Shown: one piece after another, positions 46,994 to 56,009 of the stretch
How the letters are laid out: every line of letters starts with the position of its first letter
Numbering within the stretch: position 1 is the first letter of the stretch
Origin: Bacteroides gallinarum DSM 18171 = JCM 13658
GTDB taxonomy: Bacteria; Bacteroidota; Bacteroidia; Bacteroidales; Bacteroidaceae
Length of the DNA: 64,000 bases
Direction: 5' to 3'
Assembly (NCBI RefSeq): GCF_000374365.1
Contig: NZ_KB894130.1
Span: 1 to 64,000 of the forward strand
Translations under genes and position numbers: made by a program
Notes under the pieces: model-generated
Database searches by the model: none
The model's input: the letters and a program-made list of their open reading frames with translations, nothing else
Told to the model about the DNA's origin: nothing

Positions 46994-47473
46994 TTACTCC
47001 CAACAGTCATTTTCACCGGAAAGCGTAATGCAATGACGAATATCTTTCATCTCGAACCCCCTGCTCAGGGCGAAACGCACCAATTTGCCGTTCAGCTCGA
47101 ATTCATTTTCGGCACGGACACTCTTGCGCTTCGCCGCCAACAAATCGTTCAGCACGGCAAGGTATTCATCCTCGTCGATTTCATTCAGGTACGAAGAGAA
47201 AACCCGCCGGGGGATTTTCTTTAATTGAAGCGCCTGCCCGATTTTCACCTTGCCCCATTTGGCAAAACGGTACTTATCATGGATAAAAGCGCGGCAGAAG
47301 CGCTCCTCATCGATGTATTTCTCCTGCTCCAAGCGATTGATAATACGCTCTATGGCATCGTAAGGGATACCCCAGCGTTGCAGTTTCTCCGTAACTTCCG
47401 CCCGGCAATGCTCTGCAGCGGAACAATAAGCCGCCAGGCGGTTCAAAGCATCTGTTTCTGTAATTTCTATCAT
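46994..47473 (-). CDS. recX: Regulatory protein RecX
   Basis: A 159-residue protein with tandem three-helix repeats typical of RecX: ALNRLAAYCSAAEHCRAEVT, KLQRWGIPYDAIERIINRLE, YIDEERFCRAFIHDKYRFAK, WGKVKIGQALQLKKIPRRVF. It modulates RecA filament stability. The ATG 47473 overlaps the prmC stop (ATGA), so the two are coupled; the start at 47548 would lie deep in prmC. recX beside prmC is common in Bacteroidales. Confidence 0.9.
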   Translation of the reverse strand: MIEITETDALNRLAAYCSAAEHCRAEVTEKLQRWGIPYDAIERIINRLEQEKYIDEERFCRAFIHDKYRFAKWGKVKIGQALQLKKIPRRVFSSYLNEIDEDEYLAVLNDLLAAKRKSVRAENEFELNGKLVRFALSRGFEMKDIRHCITLSGENDCWE

Positions 47474-48306
47474 CGTTCTGCGATTACAATCCGGTCGTTT
47501 CCGGAAATATCTTTTAAAATCCGTGGATTGGCATATCCCTGCCCGCAAAGCATCGTAGCCGTAGCTTCCCCGTAAGCACGGTTTATCTCAAAATACAGCC
47601 GGCCTCCGGGCACGAGCATCGTCCTGCCCAGCTCCGCAATGCGCCGATAAAAAAGGAGCGGGTCGTTATCCGGAACAAATAAGGCCGAAAAAGGTTCCCA
47701 ATCCAAAACATTGCGTTCCATTGCCTCTTTCTCCGACTCCGTAACATACGGCGGATTACTGACAATAACCTCGTAACACTCACCGGTATCGGGAACATAC
47801 GTCAGCACATCCCGCTGCACGAAACCGACCGACGCCTGCAACTCGTCATTATTGCGGCGGGCAATGCTGAGCGCATCGCTCGAAATATCCCAAGCCGTAA
47901 CCCTCGCATCCGGGAGTGCCTTGGAAAGAGAAACGGCAATGCAGCCGCTTCCCGTCCCGATGTCGAGAATACGGGCATCGGAAGGAACCTCCCGCAACAT
48001 CGCCTCTACCAGCTCCTCCGTTTCCGGTCTGGGAATCAATACGCCCGGAGCCACATGGAAAGAGCGTTCCAGGAAACGGGCAATGCCCTGAATATACTGT
48101 ATCGGCTCGAAATTGCGCAAACGGGCAAGAATGCTATCCAAATCCTGCCTCTCTTTTGGGGATAAAATTATATCTTTGCCCAGGTAATAATCAATCGCAC
48201 TCTGCCCCAGCATCTCGCAACAGACGATACGGGACAGATTGGCAGCTTCCTGTGCAGAATAGCTCTCCTGCAAAGCACGGCGGATATGAGAGGCGGAAAC
48301 ATTCAT
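47470..48306 (-). CDS. prmC: Release factor glutamine methyltransferase
   Basis: A 278-residue AdoMet-dependent enzyme that methylates the GGQ glutamine of release factors RF1 and RF2. It has an N-terminal helical domain, RPETEELVE (about 120), motif I ILDIGTGSGCIAVSLSKALP, and the catalytic NPPYV. ATG 48306 is preferred over 48318 because the -7 box at 48327-48334 would leave only about 2 nt of leader before 48318. Divergent from ribD. Confidence 0.95.
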   Translation of the reverse strand: MNVSASHIRRALQESYSAQEAANLSRIVCCEMLGQSAIDYYLGKDIILSPKERQDLDSILARLRNFEPIQYIQGIARFLERSFHVAPGVLIPRPETEELVEAMLREVPSDARILDIGTGSGCIAVSLSKALPDARVTAWDISSDALSIARRNNDELQASVGFVQRDVLTYVPDTGECYEVIVSNPPYVTESEKEAMERNVLDWEPFSALFVPDNDPLLFYRRIAELGRTMLVPGGRLYFEINRAYGEATATMLCGQGYANPRILKDISGNDRIVIAER

Positions 48307-48326
48307 AACATTCGGCATTCGGGTTG

Positions 48327-48334
48327 CAAAAATA
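48327..48334 (-). promoter_or_regulatory. prmC promoter (-7 box)
   Basis: TATTTTTG on minus (CAAAAATA on plus). Start near 48320, which supports the ATG at 48306 for prmC. The gap to the ribD ATG on plus is only 25 bp, so the two promoters share very little space. Confidence 0.6.
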
Positions 48335-48359
48335 GTGTAAGTTAAGAGTAATACAAAGT

Positions 48360-49403
48360 ATGGAAGAAGAAAAATACATGCGCCGCTGCATCCAACTGGC
48401 GCGGAACGGAATGTGCAATGCGGCTCCCAACCCAATGGTAGGCGCGGTAATCGTATGCGACGGAAAAATTATCGGCGAAGGATATCATGTACGTTGCGGC
48501 GAAGCACATGCCGAAGTCAACGCAATCCGTTCCGTAAAAGACCCCTCTTTGCTGAAATGTTCCACAATCTACGTCAGCCTGGAACCCTGCTCCCACTATG
48601 GGAAAACCCCACCGTGCGCCGACCTTATCATCGAAAAGCAAATCCCCCGTATCGTAATCGGTTGCCGCGACCCCTTCTCCAAAGTGGCGGGGCGAGGAAT
48701 TCAAAAGCTGAAAGATGCCGGGCGGGAAGTCGTCACCGGCGTATTGGAGGAAGAATGCAAAAACCTAATCCGCCGTTTTATCACCTTCCACACCTTGCAC
48801 CGCCCGTACATCACCCTGAAATGGGCGGAATCGGCGGACAAATACATAGACTACCGCCGCGAAAGCGGAACCCCGGTCATCTTGTCGACCCCGTTGACCT
48901 CCATGCTTGTACACAAGAAGCGAGCAGAACACAGTGCCATTATGGTAGGTACACGCACAGCCGAGCTGGACAATCCCAGCCTGACCGTGCGTCACTGGCA
49001 AGGAACGTCGCCCGTACGCATCGTATTGGACAGGCGGCAACGACTGTCGCCCGCCCTGCATCTGTTTGACGGAGATGTCCGTACGCTCGTGTTCACGGAA
49101 AAGCCGAAGACAGCACAAGCCAATGTGGAATACATCCCTATCGACTTCCAACGGGATATACTGCCGCAAATCATGGAGTACCTGTATGCGCAAGGGCTGC
49201 AATCCTTGTTGGTAGAAGGAGGGAATATCCTTTTGCAATCTTTCATCGACGCCGGGATGTGGGATGAAGCTTTTGTCGAAGAAAGTCCTCTAAAACTTCT
49301 TTCCGGTGTTAAAGCACCTGAAATGAGCAATAAAATACCTTATGCCCACGAGCAATATTTCGGGAGAAGTTTCCGGCATTACATCGCCGCGAGATTAGGC
49401 TAA
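48360..49403 (+). CDS. ribD: Riboflavin biosynthesis deaminase/reductase
   Basis: A 347-residue two-domain enzyme of riboflavin synthesis. The N-terminal cytidine-deaminase-like domain has HAEVNAI (49-55) and PCSHYGKTPPC (about 77-87). The C-terminal reductase domain has ITLKWAESADKYID, and SPVRIVLDRRQRL, and LLVEGGNILLQSFIDAGMWD. It deaminates the pyrimidine ring and then reduces the ribose side chain. Normal length for a bifunctional RibD. Start MEEEKYMRRCIQLA fits the family. Confidence 0.96.
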   Translation: MEEEKYMRRCIQLARNGMCNAAPNPMVGAVIVCDGKIIGEGYHVRCGEAHAEVNAIRSVKDPSLLKCSTIYVSLEPCSHYGKTPPCADLIIEKQIPRIVIGCRDPFSKVAGRGIQKLKDAGREVVTGVLEEECKNLIRRFITFHTLHRPYITLKWAESADKYIDYRRESGTPVILSTPLTSMLVHKKRAEHSAIMVGTRTAELDNPSLTVRHWQGTSPVRIVLDRRQRLSPALHLFDGDVRTLVFTEKPKTAQANVEYIPIDFQRDILPQIMEYLYAQGLQSLLVEGGNILLQSFIDAGMWDEAFVEESPLKLLSGVKAPEMSNKIPYAHEQYFGRSFRHYIAARLG

Positions 49404-49503
49404 TAGCCTTATTCACGGGCATTTTAATCGAGAAAAACAGCCATATTATCTATAATTTTATATAAAACTTGCCGATAAAGCTGTTTATAGAAAAAAATGT
49501 TCC

Positions 49504-49511
49504 TATTTTTG
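49504..49511 (+). promoter_or_regulatory. Promoter of the DUF6242 gene
   Basis: TATTTTTG matches the -7 box. Predicted start near 49518, 23 nt before ATG 49541. The rest of the 49404-49540 spacer is AT-rich with no further signal seen. Confidence 0.6.
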
Positions 49512-49540
49512 CAACTTGTAAATAAACACTAACTTTCAAA

Positions 49541-50932
49541 ATGAGAATAAAGTTTTTAGCAATAATCGCGGGTTTCATTTTCGTATCAATCGCAATAAGC
49601 TCGTGCCTCGACTCCGATGATAACACAATAGAATTGAGCTCTGACGCTACGGTGCACGCCTTCGGCATCGACACGATATACGGCAAATCCTATAAATTCA
49701 CGATAGACCAGCTAAACAGGGAAATCTACAATCAGGACTCGCTGCCCATGGGAGCAGATACGATTCTCGACCGTATATTAATCGACACCTTCACCGTAAG
49801 CGGCTGGATTACTTCCGGAATCGGTGATACCATATTTGTCCAGACAGATTCCGTAGACCTCAGGGAAGCCATTAACAAAGCGCAAGGGGAAGGTATGAAA
49901 TTCAAGGTACACGCCCCCGACCAGACTACATACCGGGAATACTCCCTCACAATCCGCGTGCACAAGCAAGACCCGGACTCTTTGGTCTGGGACAAAATGG
50001 AAACAGCGCTTCCCGCCCCGATTGCTCTCGGCAAACAAGCAAAAGCCATACTTTTCAATGGGGATTTATGGGTATTCACCTCCTCCAAAGCATACCGGAC
50101 ACCTACAAGAGGAGGAGCATACTGGATGAATACGGGAGAAACGTACGGTTGGGAAGAAGAACCTTATGACCTTCAATCACCACTTCCCTCCAACGCCAAA
50201 CTGGAATCTCTCGTATGTTTCAAATACAACGAAGGAGATGATGTCAAGCAAACACTTTACCTCGTAACAACAGACCATAAGGTATACGCTTCCGAAGACG
50301 GTCTTGCATGGAATGAAGAAACCAGGTGGAATGGTATAAGCAACATCCAGACGCTGATTGCAAGTTTCACCAATACGCTGACTATCGTTGCCGACGGCAA
50401 TAAGGTCTACACAGCCAACTATAACGGTAGCGAATGGACAACAAGTACAGAAACCGTAATCGAGGAAGCCGGTTTCCCTATTTCGAACATATACTCCACC
50501 TATTTCGAAAACAACTACCAGCCGCAGGTAATGATAGTAGGGGCAAACACCGATAGCGACAGTCAGCAGACCGTACCGTGGGCTTCTTCCGACGGTTGGA
50601 AATGGTATTCCCTGAAAAATACAAGTTCCTACGAAATATATTGTCCCAAGATGAATTATCCGGCACTAATGTACTACGGCGAAAACTTCTACATCTTCGG
50701 CAGTGTGGAAAACAACAAGCTCGATGCTATCTATTCCTCCGTCAATGGCATATCCTGGCGCAAAACCGAAAAGAAATTCCTATTGGACAAAGCCATGAAT
50801 ATCGCCGCCCCGTATTCCATTGTTGCCGACAGCCCCTATATATGGGTGATATTCGGCGGCGACGGAAGTACGAATGAAGTTTGGCGCGGACATCTCAACA
50901 AACTGATGCCGCCTGTGCAATCCGTACAATAG
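49541..50932 (+). CDS. DUF6242-type exported lipoprotein
   Basis: A 463-residue protein. A lipoprotein signal (MRIKFLAIIAGFIFVSIAIS, then SCLDSDDN) puts acylated Cys at about 22. An N-terminal Ig-like region follows (KYTIDQLNREIYN-like, TDSVDLREAINKAQ), then a seven-bladed-type propeller with repeats such as LKVYASEDGLAWNEETRW and AIYSSVNGISWRKTEKK. I recall DUF6242 for such Bacteroides proteins. It may be exported to the outer membrane or cell surface, and its ligand is unknown. The SCLDSDD start is typical of surface lipoproteins of the genus. Confidence 0.75.
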   Translation: MRIKFLAIIAGFIFVSIAISSCLDSDDNTIELSSDATVHAFGIDTIYGKSYKFTIDQLNREIYNQDSLPMGADTILDRILIDTFTVSGWITSGIGDTIFVQTDSVDLREAINKAQGEGMKFKVHAPDQTTYREYSLTIRVHKQDPDSLVWDKMETALPAPIALGKQAKAILFNGDLWVFTSSKAYRTPTRGGAYWMNTGETYGWEEEPYDLQSPLPSNAKLESLVCFKYNEGDDVKQTLYLVTTDHKVYASEDGLAWNEETRWNGISNIQTLIASFTNTLTIVADGNKVYTANYNGSEWTTSTETVIEEAGFPISNIYSTYFENNYQPQVMIVGANTDSDSQQTVPWASSDGWKWYSLKNTSSYEIYCPKMNYPALMYYGENFYIFGSVENNKLDAIYSSVNGISWRKTEKKFLLDKAMNIAAPYSIVADSPYIWVIFGGDGSTNEVWRGHLNKLMPPVQSVQ

Positions 50933-51007
50933 CCCTATTATTCCCCTTAACTTAATATTATATAGTAAGGTAATAGTAACCAAGACAAGAGATGTAAGTA
51001 TAGAAAG

Positions 51008-51742
51008 ATGCTAAATACAGAAGAACTCGATTTAAACCGGATTCCACAACACGTGGCAATTATCATGGACGGCAACGGACGCTGGGCAAAGCTGCGCGGG
51101 CAAGAACGCAGCTACGGACACCAGGCCGGTGCTGAGACGGTACATATCATTGCAGAAGAAGCGTCTATTTTAGGCATCAAATACCTGACACTATATACGT
51201 TCTCCACCGAGAACTGGAACCGTCCCTCCAATGAAGTCGCCGCATTAATGGCACTCCTTTTCGACTCTATCGAAGAAGAGACATTCATGAAGAACAACAT
51301 CAGATTCCGGATTATCGGAGACTTGATCAAGCTTCCCGCCAACGTACGGGAACGTCTTGAAACCTGTGCAACACACACATCCACCAATACGGGGATGACC
51401 TTGGTGCTGGCTATCAGCTACTCATCCCGTTGGGAGATAACGGAAGCCGCACGCCAGATTGCCGCTTTAGTGCAAAAAGGCGAATTGAGCCCCGAACAAA
51501 TAGACAGCGACCTGCTATCCCGGCATCTCACCACCGACTTTATGCCCGACCCGGATTTACTGATACGTACAGGCGGGGAAATCCGCCTGAGCAACTACCT
51601 GCTTTGGCAATGCGCCTATTCGGAACTTTATTTCTGCGACACCTACTGGCCGGACTTCCATAAAGAGGAACTTCACAAAGCCATTCGCGACTACCAGAAA
51701 CGCGAACGCAGATTCGGCAAAACCAGTGAACAAATCAGTTAA
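51008..51742 (+). CDS. uppS: Isoprenyl transferase (undecaprenyl diphosphate synthase)
   Basis: A 244-residue cis-prenyltransferase. [17 protein letters not shown] near the N-terminus, [33 protein letters not shown], and [20 protein letters not shown] are family hallmarks. It makes the C55 lipid carrier for peptidoglycan and O-antigen synthesis. It is followed by bamA, the common Bacteroidales order. Normal length. Confidence 0.96.
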   Translation: MLNTEELDLNRIPQHVAIIMDGNGRWAKLRGQERSYGHQAGAETVHIIAEEASILGIKYLTLYTFSTENWNRPSNEVAALMALLFDSIEEETFMKNNIRFRIIGDLIKLPANVRERLETCATHTSTNTGMTLVLAISYSSRWEITEAARQIAALVQKGELSPEQIDSDLLSRHLTTDFMPDPDLLIRTGGEIRLSNYLLWQCAYSELYFCDTYWPDFHKEELHKAIRDYQKRERRFGKTSEQIS

Positions 51743-51793
51743 ATTGAGAAATAAAAATTGAGAAATAACTTATAATTTGTAATTCATAAAATA

Positions 51794-54433
51794 ATGCACT
51801 ATCGTATTTTCTCCATACTCGTAACGTTTATCTGCCTCTTTAGCTGTGCACTGTCCAGCATGGCACAGGACACAAGCAATACCGATGAAGGCGAAAAGCC
51901 CGTTATCCTCTATTCGGGAACGCCCAAGAAGTATGAAATAGCAGATATAAAGGTCGTAGGAGCCAAGAATTATGAAGATTATGTAATCATCGGCTTATCC
52001 GGATTATCGAAAGGCCAGACAATCACCGTACCCGGCGATGAAATAACGCAAGCCTGTAAACGCTACTGGCGTCACGGACTGTTCTCCGACGTACAGGTTA
52101 CCGCGGATAAAATCGAAGGCGACAAAATCTGGCTTACAATCCACTTGACAATGCGTCCCCGCGTATCCGACATCCGCTACCACGGCGTAAAGAAGTCCGA
52201 GCGCGAAGACCTGGAAGCCAGAGTAGGTCTGATAAAAGGTAATCAGATTACTCCCAACCTGATAGACCGTGCCAAGACGCTGATTAAACGATACTTTGAC
52301 GACAAAGGCTTCAAGAACGCAGATATTATCATCACGCAGAAAGACGACCCAAAAAACGACAACCAGGTGCTGGTAGACATCAATATCGATAAGAAGGAGA
52401 AAGTAAAAGTACATAAGATTACGATTACCGGCAACCAAGCCATTACCACGAAGAAATTGAAACGGGTAATGAAGAAAACGAACGAAAAAGGCAAGTTAAT
52501 CAACCTTTTCCGTACCAAGAAATTCGTAGAGGAGAACTTCGAGGCCGACAAGCAACTCATTATAGACAAGTACAACGAGCTGGGTTACCGCGATGCCATG
52601 ATTGTAAAAGACAGCATCAAGCCCTATGACGAACGCACCGTAGATATCTCCCTTGAAATCGAAGAAGGGCAGAAATACTACCTGCGCAACGTAACCTGGG
52701 TAGGTAATACGCTCTATCCCTCCGAACAATTGAACTTCCTGCTGCGCATGAAGAAAGGTGACGTCTACAACCAGAAACTGCTGGAAGAACGTACCAGCAC
52801 GGACGAAGATGCAATCGGCAACCTCTACTACAACAACGGTTACCTGTTCTACTCGCTCGACCCCGTAGAAGTAAACATCGTAGGCGACTCTATCGACCTG
52901 GAGATGCGTATCTTCGAAGGCCGCCAAGCCACTATCAACAAGATTAGCATCAACGGTAACGACCGCCTGTACGAAAATGTAGTCCGCCGCGAGCTGCGTA
53001 CCCGCCCGGGACAATTGTTCAGCCGTGAAGACCTGATGCGTTCCATGCGTGAAATCCAGCAAATGGGACACTTCGACCCCGAACAAATCACACCGGACAT
53101 CCAGCCCAAACCGGAAGACGGAACGGTAGACATCGGTTACGACCTCGTTTCCAAAGCCAACGACCAGGTAGAATTCTCCGCCGGTTGGGGACAAACGGGT
53201 ATCATCGGCAAGCTGAGCCTGAAATTTACGAACTTCTCCGTAGCCAACCTGCTGCATCCGGGTGAAAACTACCGCGGAATCCTGCCGCAAGGCGACGGGC
53301 AGACACTGACAATCAGCGGACAGACCAATGCCAAATACTACCAGTCGTACAGCGTATCGTTCTACGACCCGTGGTTCGGTGGCAAGCGTCCGAACGCATT
53401 CTCCGTATCCGCCTTCTACTCCCGCCAGACCGATATCAGCAGCCGTTACTACAACTCGGCATACATGAACAGCTATTACAACAGCTATTACAGCGGCTTG
53501 TACGGTTACGGCATGTACAACTACGGCAACTACAACAGCTACGAAAACTACTACGACCCCGACAAATCTATCCAGATGTGGGGACTTGCAGTAATGTTCG
53601 GTAAGCGTCTGAAATGGCCTGATGACTACTTCCAGTTTACAGCCGAGCTGGCCTACCAGCGCTATATCCTGAGCGACTGGCAGTACTTCCCCGTAACCAA
53701 CGGCAAGTGCAACAACCTGAGCATCAACCTTACTTTGTCGCGTAGCTCTATCGACAACCCTATCTACCCGCGCCAAGGTTCCGAGTTCTCGCTGTCGGCA
53801 CAGTTAACGCCGCCCTACTCCCTGTTCGACGGTACGGACTACAGCAAGTACAGTACCAGCAACCAGGACGACATGAACAAGATGCACAAATGGATAGAAT
53901 ACCACAAATGGAAATTCAAATCCAAAATATACATCCCGCTGTTAGACCCCATATCCGTAAAACGTACTCCGGTATTAATGGGACGTGTAGAGTTCGGTTT
54001 GTTAGGACACTACAATAAATACAAGAAATCCCCGTTCGAAACCTTCGACGTAGGTGGCGACGGTATGACAGGCTATTCCAGCTATGCAACCGAAAGTATC
54101 GCCCTGCGCGGATACGAAAACAGCTCTCTTACCCCTTACGGATACGAAGGCTACGCATACACACGCCTCGGCCTGGAATTAAGATATCCGCTGATGCTGG
54201 AAACAAGTACCAGTATTTATGCGTTGACTTTTGTCGAAGCCGGTAATGCCTGGCACGATGTGAACAAGTTCAACCCGTTCGACTTGAAACGTTCTGCCGG
54301 CGTCGGTGTCCGTATCTTCCTTCCGATGATTGGTATGATGGGTATCGACTGGGCTTACGGTTTCGACAAAGTGTTCGGAAGAAGCGACTACGGCGGCAGC
54401 CAGTTCCACTTCATCTTAGGACAAGAGTTCTAA
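51794..54433 (+). CDS. bamA: Outer membrane assembly factor BamA
   Basis: An 879-residue Omp85 protein. A signal peptide (to about residue 24, SMAQ) is followed by POTRA domains, for example GTPKKYEIADIKVVGAKNYE and KVHKITITGNQAITTKKLKR, then a C-terminal beta-barrel ending GSQFHFILGQEF with terminal Phe. It inserts outer membrane proteins. A Tyr/Asn/Ser-rich stretch (about 547-592) inside the barrel is unusual and probably a surface loop. It is followed by two skp genes. Confidence 0.96.
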   Translation: MHYRIFSILVTFICLFSCALSSMAQDTSNTDEGEKPVILYSGTPKKYEIADIKVVGAKNYEDYVIIGLSGLSKGQTITVPGDEITQACKRYWRHGLFSDVQVTADKIEGDKIWLTIHLTMRPRVSDIRYHGVKKSEREDLEARVGLIKGNQITPNLIDRAKTLIKRYFDDKGFKNADIIITQKDDPKNDNQVLVDINIDKKEKVKVHKITITGNQAITTKKLKRVMKKTNEKGKLINLFRTKKFVEENFEADKQLIIDKYNELGYRDAMIVKDSIKPYDERTVDISLEIEEGQKYYLRNVTWVGNTLYPSEQLNFLLRMKKGDVYNQKLLEERTSTDEDAIGNLYYNNGYLFYSLDPVEVNIVGDSIDLEMRIFEGRQATINKISINGNDRLYENVVRRELRTRPGQLFSREDLMRSMREIQQMGHFDPEQITPDIQPKPEDGTVDIGYDLVSKANDQVEFSAGWGQTGIIGKLSLKFTNFSVANLLHPGENYRGILPQGDGQTLTISGQTNAKYYQSYSVSFYDPWFGGKRPNAFSVSAFYSRQTDISSRYYNSAYMNSYYNSYYSGLYGYGMYNYGNYNSYENYYDPDKSIQMWGLAVMFGKRLKWPDDYFQFTAELAYQRYILSDWQYFPVTNGKCNNLSINLTLSRSSIDNPIYPRQGSEFSLSAQLTPPYSLFDGTDYSKYSTSNQDDMNKMHKWIEYHKWKFKSKIYIPLLDPISVKRTPVLMGRVEFGLLGHYNKYKKSPFETFDVGGDGMTGYSSYATESIALRGYENSSLTPYGYEGYAYTRLGLELRYPLMLETSTSIYALTFVEAGNAWHDVNKFNPFDLKRSAGVGVRIFLPMIGMMGIDWAYGFDKVFGRSDYGGSQFHFILGQEF

Positions 54434-54458
54434 ATTGTTTAACTAAAACCAGAACGTT

Positions 54459-54974
54459 ATGAAAAAGAGTTTATTAATTATGTTTCTGCTGTTTGCCGCA
54501 GGTATTACAGCCAACGCACAGAAGTTTGCCCTAATCGACATGGAATATATCTTAAAGCATATCCCCGCTTACCAAAGTGCGAATGACGAACTGAACCGGG
54601 CTTCCAAGCAATGGCAAGGCGAAATAGAGAAGCTGGGCAAGGAAGCCAAAAGCTTGTACGACAGCTACCAGGCATCTGCTAAAACCCTTTCCGATGCACA
54701 AAAGTCCAAGAAGGAAGAAGAAATCGTAGCCAAAGAGAAAGCCGCCGCCGAGTTGCGTCGTAAATACTTCGGTCCCGAAGGCGAACTTTTCAAAAAGCGC
54801 GAGGCGCTGATGCAGCCTATCCAGGACGATATATACGAAGCCATAAAGGAAATTTCGACACAGAGAGGCTATGCCGTAGTAGCAGACCGCGCATCTGCAT
54901 CGAGCATTATCTTCGCCTCTCCAAGCATCGACATAAGTAATGAAGTACTTACAAAATTAGGATATTCAAATTAA
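54459..54974 (+). CDS. skp: OmpH/Skp-type periplasmic chaperone (first copy)
   Basis: A 171-residue Skp-family protein. A signal peptide (MKKSLLIMFLLFAAGITANA) leads to FALIDMEYILKHIPAYQSAN, then the long helical arms SKQWQGEIEKLGKEAKSLYD and KKEEEIVAKEKAAAELRRKY. It carries unfolded outer membrane proteins to BamA. It is 25 bp after bamA and in the same operon. Confidence 0.93.
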   Translation: MKKSLLIMFLLFAAGITANAQKFALIDMEYILKHIPAYQSANDELNRASKQWQGEIEKLGKEAKSLYDSYQASAKTLSDAQKSKKEEEIVAKEKAAAELRRKYFGPEGELFKKREALMQPIQDDIYEAIKEISTQRGYAVVADRASASSIIFASPSIDISNEVLTKLGYSN

Positions 54975-55025
54975 TTTCATACATTTGCATCCTATACAAC
55001 GAATAATCAAATAAATAATAACATT

Positions 55026-55532
55026 ATGCTTAAAAAAATCGCACTGCTCGTAGTTATGTTTGCCCTCCCCCTGGGGGCTATGGCGCAAACAAAATTCGCT
55101 CACATGAACTCGCAAGAGGTAATTATCACCATGCCGGAATACACTAAAGCGCAATCCGACCTGGATAATATGTCCAAAGAGTACCAGGCAGAAATGCAGC
55201 GTACCCAGGAAGAGTTCAATAAGAAGTATCAGGAATTCCTGGCACAAGCCGACTCACTGCCGAAGAACATCGCAGAAAGACGCCAAAAAGAATTGCAGGA
55301 CATGGCACAGCGCCAGGAGCAATTCCAGCAAGAGGCTTACCAATCCATGCAAAAAGCACAGCAAGATGCCATGACTCCTATCTATAAAAAGCTGGACGAG
55401 GCTATCCAGGCTGTAGGCAAAGCCGAAGGCGTAGTATATATCTTCGACCTGGCGCGTACCCCGATACCTTACGTTGGTACACAAAGTATAGATGTAACTG
55501 CCAAAGTAAAAACGCAGCTCGGCATCAAATAG
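55026..55532 (+). CDS. skp: OmpH/Skp-type periplasmic chaperone (second copy)
   Basis: A 168-residue paralogue of the preceding gene. Signal peptide MLKKIALLVVMFALPLGAMA, then KFAHMNSQEVIITMPEYTKA and Gln/Glu-rich helices. It differs in charge and in the Gln-rich arms (DMAQRQEQFQQEAYQSMQKA), so the pair may have split clients. The transcription unit ends in a clear terminator. Confidence 0.93.
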   Translation: MLKKIALLVVMFALPLGAMAQTKFAHMNSQEVIITMPEYTKAQSDLDNMSKEYQAEMQRTQEEFNKKYQEFLAQADSLPKNIAERRQKELQDMAQRQEQFQQEAYQSMQKAQQDAMTPIYKKLDEAIQAVGKAEGVVYIFDLARTPIPYVGTQSIDVTAKVKTQLGIK

Positions 55533-55582
55533 CGCCGGTATCCAACAAACCGCATACCTCTAAACGAGGAATTCACCCGAAG

Positions 55583-55613
55583 GGTCAGGCTGTCAGCAGC
55601 CTGACCTTTTTTT
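55583..55613 (+). terminator. Terminator of the uppS-bamA-skp operon
   Basis: GGTCAGGCT (55583-55591) and AGCCTGACC (55598-55606) form a 9-bp stem with a 6-nt loop, followed by seven T (55607-55613). A textbook intrinsic terminator, 50 bp after the last skp stop. Confidence 0.95.
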
Positions 55614-55620
55614 ATACCCT

Positions 55621-55740
55621 GCCCTCTCACTGTTCCTTCACCTTCTCTTTGTCTTCCTTCGTTTCCCTTTTCACTTTTCCTCACCTTCCCTTTCCCCCTT
55701 TTCTTCATCTTTCCTTTCTTTCTCATTCTTTCACTTCTCA
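55621..55740 (+). other. Polypyrimidine tract
   Basis: Only 12 of 120 bases on plus are purines. The complementary reading gives an Arg/Lys/Glu/Gly-rich frame that is surely a by-product. The tract follows the operon terminator and precedes an MFS gene fragment. Such tracts can form triplex or slipped structures, and may mark old rearrangement ends. The spacer 55741-55809 has CACAGAGG-type short repeats. Confidence 0.75.
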
Positions 55741-55809
55741 TTTTTCCTCACCAAATCCTTTTTCAACACAGAGGGGACGGAGTTTCACGGAGGTCACAGA
55801 GTTAGTTAG

Positions 55810-55977
55810 TTCTTCGGGTACTTCTTCGGAACAGCTATCCTTGCCAACGTAGTGCTCGGCTACGTAGCCGAAATGGCAGGCTGGGACTGGACTTTCATAC
55901 TGCTGATAATAGCCTGCGCCCTATCCATTGTCTTTATGTCCTTTACATACAAAGAAGAGAAAGCTGCTAGAAGGTAG
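55810..55977 (+). pseudogene. 3' fragment of an MFS (GlpT/UhpT-like) transporter gene
   Basis: A 55-residue tail in one frame: FFGYFFGTAILANVVLGYVA, EMAGWDWTFILLIIACALSI, then a basic end KEEKAARR. The GYFFGTAxLANxxLGYVA and GWDWTF pattern is that of the last two membrane helices of sugar-phosphate or glycerol-3-phosphate antiporters. No ATG and no upstream part remain: the polypyrimidine spacer and repeats replace it. The gene was probably deleted, leaving its 3' end. It precedes a phosphatase gene, as would fit an old phosphate-ester locus. Confidence 0.75.
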
Positions 55978-56009
55978 CAACATAGTACTACAAAAACAAA
56001 CAAATAACA

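Noticed and set aside
52496..53776. 426-codon minus frame opposite bamA
   Set aside because: A Val-rich translation opposite a G+C-rich bamA codon pattern; it has no domains and no promoter. A shadow.
55469..55741. Minus frame rich in Arg/Lys/Glu/Gly
   Set aside because: A translation of the polypyrimidine tract; no gene features.
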